64,000 nt of DNA from Hippasteria phrygiana (taxonomy: Eukaryota; Echinodermata; Asteroidea; Valvatida; Goniasteridae). The notes beneath the pieces were generated by a model. The model made no database searches. It was not told the DNA's origin and saw only the letters and a program-made list of their open reading frames with translations. The stretch is taken from assembly GCA_037893225.1 (NCBI GenBank), contig JAZGUH010000197.1, positions 558,001 through 622,000 on the forward strand, given 5' to 3'. The translations under genes were made by a program, and so were the position numbers. Below are positions 34,955 to 44,990 of this stretch, piece by piece (the first letter of the stretch is position 1; the number at the start of each line of letters is the position of its first letter).

Positions 34955-36359
34955 CTACACTACAGTGCGATATGCGCTTGTGAGGAATCCTAGGTTTCAT
35001 TAGCAAAAATAAACAAATAATAATACTAATAATAAGAATAAGAATAAGAATAATAAAATGAGGCACAAATCAACATAGGCTATTGACAACACTTTGAGTG
35101 ACCAACACTGTGGAAAGAAAATCTTACACAGTCACAGAAAACACAAACTTTCCGGACGAAAATTTCTGGACTAAAGTCTGAAAATAAAAGGTTGTGCCAA
35201 GTGTTTATATAATTTTGAACACAAATGGATGGTTATTAGGGCAATTGTGTAGTTTAGGACACCTTTGAGATACCTCAATTTTTAGTTCTTAAAATGGCTT
35301 TTATCATTCCAAACTGACATTTGGGATCTGGAGTAATCTTTCTTTCATCCTAGTAGTAGCTACAGTTTTTGTAAATTGGGGTAATATTTTGGTTAGAAAA
35401 GGCAACTATATTCTTACATTCTTTTGCAGCAGCAGTCACGTGCTATTGAAGATGGCTCCGTTTTGTTAAGTCCCCATTTTCACTATGACATGAATCCTCT
35501 ATTGCTCTCGTTTTGACCATTCAGAGATTTGTTTATAAAAATGTAATTCACGAGCCTTTGGATCAGCCTATCAGTGATGTACTTCTGAGCAGGGTCGGCA
35601 TTGAGGAAACATTTTTTCGTACTATCGTTGACGTTAAACAGTTTTTGAGACTGAGCGTGTTTGTTGTGCGTTTGTGTTCATCGTTGTTTTACCCCATAAT
35701 TTTCTTGATAATATTGAAATCCTGCCTTCCTTCCACCAAAAAAATCTTCCTCATATTGAGGAGGATATGACACCAGCTTTTTTCTATTCTGAAAGTGGAT
35801 TTTCGTTCTTACTTTTAGAAAAGGTGTTCTAAACTGCAGAATTACTGCTATTAGAGGAGAAATTGGTCCTACATGATGTATGTTGAGGCCATACATGTAG
35901 TTAAGTTGATTCTGGAGTCTGCTGGTGCTACACTATGCACATTTTAAGACAATAGTTGTACTTCAAATTTTGCCCACCTCTATACCCCTGTAATATGAGG
36001 TCCCAGGTTGTGGAATGGCTGAATGGACTTCAGGTGATTTATCTGCATTTGCATGGCTGCAACAGTAAGCGTGAAAGAAAGTTTGTTTTTGTCACCAAAA
36101 TTGTTAAAAACCGAATGGTTTCTCACTATTTTCTTGTGACTTTGATGACGGATTGAGTTGAATCTTTTCCAGGTTTGTTATTTCATGTATATGTTGAATG
36201 ACACAAAGTACAAAAACTATCTGCAAGTATGTTGTCAGCTTTACCAATGATGCATCATACCTTTTAAGGTAAAAGTATGGAAACAGAAATTTTTTAAGAA
36301 AATCAAATTTTGAAGGGGAAATGCGATGTTATTAAAATTTCATATATTTCTTTTGCAGA
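34955..36359. other. Unassigned interior of the 23.4-kb element, upstream of the OB-fold exon
   Basis: Contains possible small exons (for example an AG/GT-bounded segment near 35995-36030) but nothing with a recognisable domain. A plus-strand open frame at 35513-35770 lacks family motifs. Confidence 0.3.
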
Positions 36360-36779
36360 TGCCGACACTTGAAGAAATTTTTGGACAAAAGCGGTATGGT
36401 GCACACACGCCACCGATTCATGTGTTGGTATGTGACAAGATTGAAACGAGTCATGGTGAAAGCAGTAGTGGTGGGATTAGATTTGCCGTTGCTGATAAGA
36501 CTGCTTCTTGTGAGTGTGTGCTGTATGACACATCTAAGCAAAAGGAAAGAAAGCTTAATGTTGGCTCATCAGTCATGTTGATCAATGCATATGCCAAAAA
36601 AACACATCATCCTTTCGAAGCATTCTAGAGTGATCTTGTCGGGTGCATTGGAAGTTTCTGATGAGAGGCAGTCGGAAGCAAAGGCAATTTTGCATCCTCC
36701 ACCGGCAGAGTTTATCCCCTTGAGTGATGTGGACACTTCGCCATTGAAAAAAATGGTTTCGGTGAAAGGACAAGTAGTT
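36360..36779 (+). pseudogene. OB-fold-like (RPA-type) exon with one frameshift
   Basis: A strong acceptor 'tttcttttgcag' is followed directly by ATG at 36360. The encoded segment has the beta-strand rhythm of a nucleic-acid-binding OB fold: IRFAVADKTASCECVLYD, then LNVGSSVMLINAYAKK. Near 36600, after KKTHHP, a one-base shift is needed to continue (SRVILSGALEVSD, then PLKKMVSVKGQVV). GGTGTGAGT at 36779-36787 supplies a donor. RPA-like OB-fold proteins are known from some Helitrons and from host replication factors; the assignment rests on fold pattern only. It lies within the 23.4-kb element, between its two Helitron-like arrays, so it may be cargo. The frameshift suggests a decayed copy. Confidence 0.45.
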
Positions 36780-37103
36780 GGTGTGAGTAACAATTATTAA
36801 ATATACATTTGTATCATGTGTAATTGTTAAGTTATGAATATGTTTTTGTATTAATTGTCAAAGTGTAATTGTTTATTGTGATATTGGAAGAGGTACATGA
36901 AGTTTTCATTTCATACAGAAATTAGATTGTTACTGTTGAAATGGATAAATTTGATATTGTATAGTATTTTTGACATTAAATGGGAAAAATTGCGTTCATT
37001 AATTAATGCAGAAATTTGTTGTGTACATTCTATGGTCATGTATAAATGAAAGATATTGTCTGGAATGATCGAAGCAATTTTTGTGGAAACAATTCAATAA
37101 TAA
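36780..37103. other. Unassigned AT-rich stretch up to the next Helitron-like border
   Basis: Probably intron sequence behind the OB-fold exon. Its end, 'caattcaataata', meets CTAG at 37104 without the A/G-rich tract seen at the other borders, except at 19274. Confidence 0.35.
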
Positions 37104-39932
37104 CTAGATATATGTCGTTTGTAATAACAAACGCGCGGTGTTGGGCGTTTTTTGTATTGAATAAAAGAGAAAAGATGCACCTGTATACCATCACCAATCG
37201 TGAAAATCTTATGTGCTGCAGTTCATGAAACATGTTGTTTCCAAAGGAATGTTCGTTTTGGAAGTTTTGTCATTTGACCTTGATGACGTCATTCCTGACA
37301 TCATTACACCTGTGCACATTACCAAATCTATCATAATCTATAATGCAAAGATAATATGACCTCTCTAACAACGCAGGTGCTAACCAGGCTCTCATATCTG
37401 CAACATATGTAATGTAATAAGAATTGTACTTTGAACATACGGTAATTCTGGAAGTAAAGGTCAAATAACAAAAAAACATTGCGTTTGTTATAACAAACGC
37501 ATGGTATTTGTGTGTTTTTTTCAGTCAGTTAGATTATGTAAGAGAGAAGACGTACATGTAGATGTTTTTCATCACTAATTTTGAAAACTTTGGGAGTTGC
37601 AGTTAATGAAATATGATATTTCAACAATGTTTTAATTGTCGAGTGGTTTTTGTATGCAATTTGACCTTGATGACGTCATGATGTCATTATATCTGTACAC
37701 TTCAGCACACCACTGATCTCTATTATAATGTATAATAGAGATCAATGAACCAAACTTATTATTAGAAAGTTAAGACCTTTCGAAGAAGGCACGTGCCAAC
37801 AAGGTTGTCGTATCTGTAACCATTATCTAATGCTATAAGAAGAAATAAAAACACTTCCAACCAAAAGTGTAGACCAAGGTAAGATCAATGTGATCTTCAA
37901 ATGGGAAAGCATTTTGTGCTGTAGTTTATGAGATAAGAAGTTTCGAGCAAAATTTGATTTCAACCGGAAGGAAGGGTACCGTGATTTTGTAATTTGATAC
38001 CTGATGACGTCATCGATACGTCATTATAAGAAGCCTTTTACGTTCACTGTGCCATTTGAAGGAAAAATCTGGATTATAGCGCTCACGGTTAATTTTTCAG
38101 CAATGTTCAAAGTACAAAAAGTGTTTTGTTACTGCCGGTGTGATGACGTCATGAATCTGATTTTCGCACTCTGGTAACGCTTATAAAATGTTAACTGGCT
38201 TTTTCTTCCAAGTTCTGTAGTAGTCACCGGACGCATAGAAAAGTCGGACAATTTTATTCTGTCGCCCTCCAAAAAGCTTCTTGTGGAGAACTGAAGATGT
38301 TTCAGATTGAAGTGTTGTTCGTTCAAAAAAGAAATGTTCTTTGATAATTGGTAAGCAGAAAAAAAATCATCTTTCTCGTGAAGAAGGACAGTACAATTTT
38401 ACTTCATTGTCAATCTGAAGTGTTGAAAAGTTGAAAAAATAAACAGGGTCCGGCTCTTCAAGTGAAACGGACTTTGATGGACAATAGAAAAACAATTTGC
38501 CAGATATTTGAGGATGTAAATTAAGGAGAAGCCAAAGAAAAGGCATTTAAAAAATGGCTGTGATTAGCATAACTCCTCTCCTAGTTCAGGTCTGATATTA
38601 TAAGTCTAAGCGTGTTATTTGGAATTTGCGGTAACTGTAGAAGAAATGTCAAAGGTCAAAGATAGCTTCAACAAAAAATGCACATCAATATTATTGAATT
38701 TCTCGGTTGATTTTTCAGCGATTTTTTAAGGTTTAAAGGTCTTTTCATTGCAACTTCCGGTCTGATGACGTCATCAATCTGAGCCCTTGCACACGTGTTG
38801 CCTGCATGAAGGTCATCATATATATCAATGATAAAGTGATTACCGCAAACTTTGCCACACACATCAACTGAAAGTTAATTTTAAACATTTTTCAACCTGC
38901 CGCTAGAGGGCGCTCGAATATTTTATGACGTCACCGCACACATTTTTGAAAAGTTCAGCCTGGCCAAAGACTAACATCGTTGAAAGCAAGTTCAAATCTG
39001 TTTCCACTTTTAAATTATAAGGCACTTCCGGTTTGGACCGGAAGGAAGGATCATGTGATTTTGCACGTAATATCAAAAATGAAGACCCTGGATTATTCCA
39101 TCAATTCCCGTAAAAAGCAAAATCAGATCTCTCTCGGTTGATTTTATATTGATTTTCAAACATTAAATTTAGAAATCTTTGATTGCTTGTAATCTGATAC
39201 TTGATGACGTCATCGTGACGTCATTATCACAAAGTTCGAGAGCTATGTCAACTGTGCCATCTGAAGCAAAAATCTGAATTATATCTGTCGCGGTTGATTT
39301 TTGAGCGATTTTTGAAGGTTTAAAAGGTCTTTTCATTGTCACTTCCGGTCTGATGACGTCATCAATCTGCGCCCTCGCACACGTGTTGCCTGCATAAAGG
39401 TCATCATATATATCAATTATAAAGTGATTAGCGCAAACTTCGCCACACACATCGACTGGAAGTTCATTTTGAAAATTGTTCAACCTGCCGCTAGAGGGCG
39501 CTCGAATATTTCATGACGTCACTGCACACATTTTTGAAAAGTTCAGCCTGGCCAAAGACTAACGTCGTTGAAAGCAAGTTCAAATCTTTTTCCACTTTCA
39601 AATTATAAGGTACTTCCGGTTTGGACCGGAAGGAAGGGTCACGTGATTTGACGCACACGATCAAAAATGAAGATCCTAAATTGTACTATCAATTCCCACA
39701 AAAATCAAGTTCGGGTCTCTCACGGTTGATTTTATATCGATTTTCAATGATTAAAAATAGAAATGTTTAATTGCTTGTAATCTGATACCTGATGACGTCA
39801 TCATGACATCATTACATTTTCCGGAATCTTCAATGTGATGTACATATATGTACCAGATATGAACTTGATATGAGTTTGCATGTAGTCAAACAACTCCGGA
39901 GAAGAAAGTTATGTGAAGAAGAAAAAAAAGAA
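37104..39932 (-). mobile_element. Helitron-like unit 5: module A3 plus two 587-bp repeats
   Basis: CTAG at 37104-37107 with the terminal hairpin as in units 1 and 4. Module A3 parallels A1 to about 38704 and then switches abruptly, at 'attgaatttctc', into the CRE-rich repeat. Landmarks lie at 38754 and 39341 (587 bp apart). It ends with 'caactccggagaagaaag' and an A/G-rich tract. A perfect 20-bp palindrome GCGTTTGTTATAACAAACGC sits at 37481-37500, resembling an internal copy of the terminal hairpin. Confidence 0.55.
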
Positions 39933-40960
39933 CTAGAGATTGTTATTACAATCACACGGTGTTGGTCTTGTTCGGGTTTGATTACATAAGTAAAGATTTT
40001 TATCAGCAAGTGTGAAAAGCTTGTTTGCTGAAGTTTATGAAAAAGGACATCTCAAAAAAGTTGATTTGAGCTTTGTAATTTGACCTTGATGACGTCATCA
40101 CGACATCACATTTGAGAACATCAAGTTCATATCTTTAACCACTTTCAAATTATAAGGCACTTCCGGTTTCAACCGGAAGGATGGGTCTCGTGATTTTTCA
40201 CTCAATATAGAAAATGAAGACCAAGTATTACTCTATCAATTGCCGTAAACAGAAATTTCAGGTCTTTTACAGTTGATTTTATATAGATTTTCAAAGATTA
40301 ATATTATTCATTTTGAATTGCTTGTTATTTGATACATGATGACGTCATCATGACGTAATTACATTAAAGGTTGAGACCTATGCTTACTCTGCCATTTGAA
40401 GTTAAAATCTGAATTATATCTGTCGCGGTAGATTTTTCAGCAATGTTTGAAGTTTAAAGGTCTTTTCGTTGCAACTTCCGGTCTGATGACGTCATCGATC
40501 TGACTCCTTGCACACGTGTTGCCTGCCTGAAGGTCATCATATATAGCAATTATAAAGTGATTACCTCAAACTTCGCCACACACATCGACTGAAAGTTCTT
40601 TCACTTTCAAATTATAAGGCACTTCCGGTTTGGACCGGAAGGAAGGGTCATGTGATTTTGCACGTAATATAAAAAATGAAGACATTGGATTATTCTAGCA
40701 ATTCCTGTAAAAATAAAAATCAGGTCTCTCTCGGTTGATTTTATATTGATTTTCAAAGATTCAATCTAGAAATCTTTGATTGCTTGTAATCTGATACTTG
40801 ATGACGTCATCGTGACGTCATTACCAGAGAGCTTGAGAGCTATGTCAACTGTGCTATCTGAAGCAAAAATCTGGATTGTATCTCTCGCGGTTGATTTTTT
40901 AGCGATTTTTGAAGGTTTCAACGTCTTTTCATTGTATGTGAATTGTTCATGTCATAAAAA
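39933..40960 (-). mobile_element. Helitron-like unit 6, partial
   Basis: CTAG at 39933-39936 with the hairpin GATTGT-AATA-ACAATC, in which both stem strands have changed relative to GTTTGT/ACAAAC. One repeat landmark lies at 40474. Similarity fades near 40935, and 'agtaataataata' follows, echoing the 'caataata' in front of unit 5 at 37104. Confidence 0.5.
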
Positions 40961-41371
40961 GTAATAATAATAAGCGAATAATTCGTGCAAAACAGGTGAA
41001 AATTAGGGTTGTTTGAATATTTGTCGGGGTGTTTATTTCTTTGTTTCTTCGGTAGTCATCTTTATCATAGTGATGTGGGGATCTATGCGCAAGTGGCGTA
41101 AACACGGGGAAGGAGTTCAGGGGCCCGCCGATTTGTATTTCTTTTTTGTTTCGTAAACAAATTCTAAAAAAGGGGGAAATTGTACACAAAGTGATGTTTC
41201 AAATTTCAAGCGGTTTTTGGGGAGGGGGTATCCCCCGTTGAGAACAGTTCGAGATGCAGTACTTCGTTGACAAATTCAATAATCATCCCCACTTTTCGAC
41301 ACGGATTTACTCGCCACTGGTGAAATCTCATTTCATTGGCGTATATTATTTATTGGTAATAACTGTTATTA
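40961..41371. other. Right interior edge of the 23.4-kb element
   Basis: Contains 'caagtggcgtaaacacgggg' at 41090 and 'ctcgccactggtg' at 41310, possibly an eroded relative of the short hAT family but without a target duplication. No gene. Confidence 0.3.
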
Positions 41372-41911
41372 TTGTGTTTATTATTTAATAGTGTTGAAAT
41401 AACTCTTATGATGTAACTTTCCATAAAGTCCTGCCGTCAAATGTAACACAAGGTCGTGGACTCAATATCGCCATCAGTATAGCTGTTTTACTTTGATTTG
41501 CTCATCATTGCACGCACAGCCGATTTTAGTCAAAATTTATTTCGATACATAGGCCTACAACTTTATTTTTGTATAGGAAGGGGCTAGTACATTATTTATT
41601 TTACAATTATAAATACAGATTTACTTATTTACTTATTTTCGTTTGGTTCTGTCACGCCACATTTTGGCGTTTGCCCGGCGGGTGGGTGGCACGGACTATG
41701 TTCGACTTTAGGCCTATCGTATATTTTTGGTGGCACAAACACATACAGAATACTTGTACATGCAGTATGTATCATAACTACAGGATCATGCATGCAGCAG
41801 TCATTGCAATTGTAGGTCAGCGCGCGCGCGGTTTGTGGCATTTGCATTTATCTCAGTTCGGGATTCAGTGTACAGCCTCAAGTCTGCTATGATCGTGACG
41901 ACACAGGCCCT
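41372..41911 (-). repeat. Right terminal inverted repeat of the 23.4-kb element
   Basis: Reverse complement of 18469-19273 without the hAT insertion. It preserves the empty hAT site and the empty Helitron-like site (A next to TTGTG near 41371). TTAA follows at 41912-41915. Confidence 0.88.
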
Positions 41912-42419
41912 TTAACTCGTAATCATCGGCTACCACAGCAGCTTTCTTTACATGTAGTTTGGTGATCTGGTGTTCTTCCAAATGGGTTTTGATGCTCAGT
42001 GGGACACTGTTTTTGAACTCCTCCATGAGGACAACTTCTTTCAGCTCCTCAAATTTCTTCTCAACTTTGAGAGATCGATACCATCGATCAAACACAATTT
42101 TCTTTTGTCTAGCTAATTCGACAAAGGTTTTAACAAGTGCACAATTAAGAAAAGATCTTACACAATATAATTCAAAAGATCTTACGGGCGAGGACTTGGG
42201 CGAGGACTCTGACGACTTGGGCGAGGACTCTGACGACTTGGGCAGCTCTGCAATAGGCGAGGACGCCTCCGATGGTGCGGGCGAACAGTTCTTTGATGGC
42301 GCAAACAAGCTGGAACGTGGGGCGAATTCACCTCGAACGAACAGGCGGAAGCAGACGAACAGCGGGGGATGACGCAAACTGGCTCTCGTCGTGAAAATAT
42401 GGGGATAGGAGACCCCCAA
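41912..42419 (-). pseudogene. Ty3/Gypsy-type retrotransposon, 5' part: gag
   Basis: On the minus strand the frame includes LARQKKIVFDRWYRSL, EVVLMEEFKNSVP and LEEHQITKLHVKKAAVVADDYEL. This is the helical gag segment of the same Gypsy-type group whose nucleocapsid and protease lie at 17360-18468. The frame reaches the TTAA at 41912-41915 and then leaves into the inserted DNA. Upstream (42180-42300) is a Ser/Pro-rich stretch with a duplicated SSESSPK unit. No LTR for this copy was identified. Confidence 0.78.
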
Positions 42420-44560
42420 ATAACGAACCGTAGACTAGGTTCACAAAATTTCTCTTCCGTAATTAAATTCAGCATTTCAAGAGCTTTCTCGGTCAAGACG
42501 AACTTTCTCCAATCGCTCGAACACAGACGAGTCACATACAGATCACAGGTCCTGATAATGTACCAACATCTCGATACTACATGTAAAAGCCCACATACAT
42601 GTAACTGCCTGCCCGTTCAAAATGTGCCTGTTCGAAACGGACAAATTGCTTGGCTTTTGTTTAAAAAAGCCACGTTTTTTTTTCTTTCTATGTCATCACG
42701 GTATCACAGCTTTGGAAGTGAGTTGAAAGAGCTTTTTGGTAACACTGATGTGCATGCGTCTAATTTATTTGCATATTACATGTAAATCAGGACCCATTGC
42801 ATGCATGGTGGTCTATACCCGTGGTGCAGTGCCCATTGAAAATGTGCCGTAGTGCGTGGCGGTCTATACTGCCACGTTTGCAAATTTAGGCCTCTGGTTT
42901 GCTGTTTTTTTTGCAGTTTTTGTGAGAACCGCTCAACCAAACAACTTTAAAAACACTGCACATTCTTGGGTCCTGAGAAGTACACCTGACGATTTTCAAC
43001 TTCGTACAGTGCCCGGTTCTGGAGATAATCGAATTACAGACAGACACACATACACACACACACATGTTTGTAAACACCTTCAATCGTGGACCTCCTATTG
43101 TCCCTCTTTTGTTTGTACTTTAACTTTTTTGAAAAGCCTCCCATATGCTTTGTACACGATTTTCAATCGTGGACCTTGACACAATCGTGGACCCTATTGT
43201 CCTATACATGTAGGTCCACGGTTTGAATAGCTATACAAACTCACCCAGTTGTACTTTCTCAATACGTGCGAGGATAATGCTTTGTGTTTCATATTGTTCC
43301 TTTAATATAACCCAACCCCATAGAGCACGTACGTCCACGTGCGAGGACCGATTTCAACAAAAGACTTGACGTGCGAAGACTGAAAGGTTTCTTTGTATTT
43401 CCTTTCTCCTCTTGTCCTCGGAGATATATACAGAACCTGTACTCACACAAACATGACAAAGACAGAGATTCCTGGAATTATAGTAAGATGTTTCTATCTT
43501 CCAGAAACTGCTTAATCTAGAGAATTCTTAAAATTCTGCAAGCTTCCAAAAATACACTTACAGAATTACGCAAACTTCTAAAAATACACTTAAAGGATTT
43601 CTAGAGACATCTACATGTAGCGTAAACAAGAATGTTGACCCATTTATTAGGGTCACACGCGACGGGACGGGACAGGACCGCAACAAAAAAGCCCTTGCTC
43701 ACACATTCCGTGAAGGGTATAACATTCCATGAGAGGTACACATAACAATCACTGTGCCAAATGTACATGTTATACAATCTATGTACGTGTAGTCGTCATG
43801 ACAATTATGTTGCTATACAACCTCGGGCTAAAAATGGCCGAACTATAGCCTGCCATGTGATAAATATGTGACCTGTTACCACAAAATGGGCGTAAAGTAG
43901 CAACATTTTAAAATCAAGATTATGGAATTTCAGAGTTTTTGGAGTTTTGTGGTATCTCATATCTAGACCCAGATGCAACCTTTTAGAGTTACAATGTATC
44001 TGTCTTAACCCTATGTTTTGAGAAGATGAAGCTCAAAGTTTGTGATCTGTACACACTTTAACCGAGTTTAACCACAAAAATATATTTTGAGAATCGATTC
44101 AGTTCTAAAACTTTGGGATATGAAAGAAAATTCTTTTTTAAATATACGGTTGTTAAAATCCCAAAATTGACTTTTCAGTGAAAATTTTTGTTTGCTTGTA
44201 ATGCAGAAAGCCAAAGTGCGACTTTAAGCTCATTTTGGGGTGGTAGGTCACATATTGGCTACATTATTTTGTACAAAGCATTTGTTTTTCATCCGCATGA
44301 AATATCAAAATAGGAAATAATCATTCTGGCCGTCAAAGCCATGGTAGCACCGTAGTTGCCATGACAATAGTGTACACCACCTGTGCAATGTCGCAAAATT
44401 CCAATCTCTGTGTCGCCCACCACCCATTGATAGAGGAGCTCTCCAGATTGGATGTGTGGCTGGCATGGAACATTATTCACATGTTTTTTCACAGGCTTGG
44501 AGGTCCAGTCTTTGAGGCCCACACAAAGGTCCTTTGGAGCTGAACCCATTGTATGCATTT
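42420..44560. other. Intron stretch, mostly unassigned
   Basis: Contains a short CA-rich microsatellite near 43040-43066, three copies of 'caatcgtggacc' at 43081-43195 and the partner of the 17165 repeat at 43622-43710. No exon recognised. Confidence 0.4.
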
Positions 44561-44990
44561 CAGTGTTGTAGTGGAGACCTTCATGACCGAGACCGAGACC
44601 AGCTCTTTCAAGACCGAGACCAAGACTTCCGAGACCAAAACTTTTGCAGGCCGAGACCGAGACCAAACATTCATGAATAAAAATATATGGTGTCGAAGCC
44701 GATTTCCCTCATGGAATACACAAGCTGCATTGACTGGTTTCTATTCCAGCTTCAATCAAATTGTTCACCATGTACATGTACGTGTACTTGCAGAATAGAG
44801 ATTAGATTCATATGGCCATTGTATTTTGTTCTCTCGACAGGTCTCGGGGGTAAAACCTGAGACCTTGGTATCCGAGACCGAGACCAGCCCTCCTGTGACT
44901 GATACATGTACTTTGTTAGGACGGAGACTGAGACCGAGACCTAAAAAAAGGTCTTGAGACCGAAACCAGGTATCGAAACCTACAACACTG
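44561..44990. mobile_element. Inverted-repeat element of the GAGACC family (430 bp)
   Basis: Starts CAGTGTTGTAGTGGAGACC and ends CGAAACCTACAACACTG, an 11-bp inverted tip. The interior is dense in GAGACCGAGACC words in both orientations and holds 'aagctgcattgactggttt', also found inverted near 55350. CAGTG tips suggest hAT, but no 8-bp duplication is visible. Relatives lie at 54939-55400 and 62495-63115. Confidence 0.6.

Larger units (their letters stand above)
18469..41911. mobile_element. 23.4-kb TTAA-flanked DNA transposon (Kolobok-like ends) carrying nested elements
   Basis: The block begins AGGGGCTGTGTCGTCACG and ends with its near reverse complement. The inverted repeats are about 540 bp long and TTAA stands outside each end (18465-18468 and 41912-41915). 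Both flanks belong to one retrotransposon gag frame on the minus strand, which reads GlyuAsp-type codons as ...DDYEL up to the right TTAA and continues LTHK from the left TTAA. The block therefore entered as one insertion with a TTAA duplication. TTAA targets with AGGG ends fit the Kolobok superfamily; piggyBac also uses TTAA but usually has CC-starting ends. I found no transposase frame. Most of the interior is later insertions. The right half of the repeat lacks the hAT insertion seen in the left half. Confidence 0.78.

Noticed and set aside
41569..41892. Plus-strand frame repeated at 18585-18836 on the minus strand
   Set aside because: It is the same sequence read in the two arms of the transposon's inverted repeat and has no protein motif.
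18469..41911. Polinton/Maverick or viral integration
   Set aside because: No DNA polymerase B, integrase or capsid genes were seen outside the LTR element, and the target duplication is 4-bp TTAA, not 6 bp.
41959..42372. Acidic plus-strand frame with repeated GEDSDDL
   Set aside because: It is antisense to the gag frame of the Gypsy-type element and reflects a short DNA duplication.
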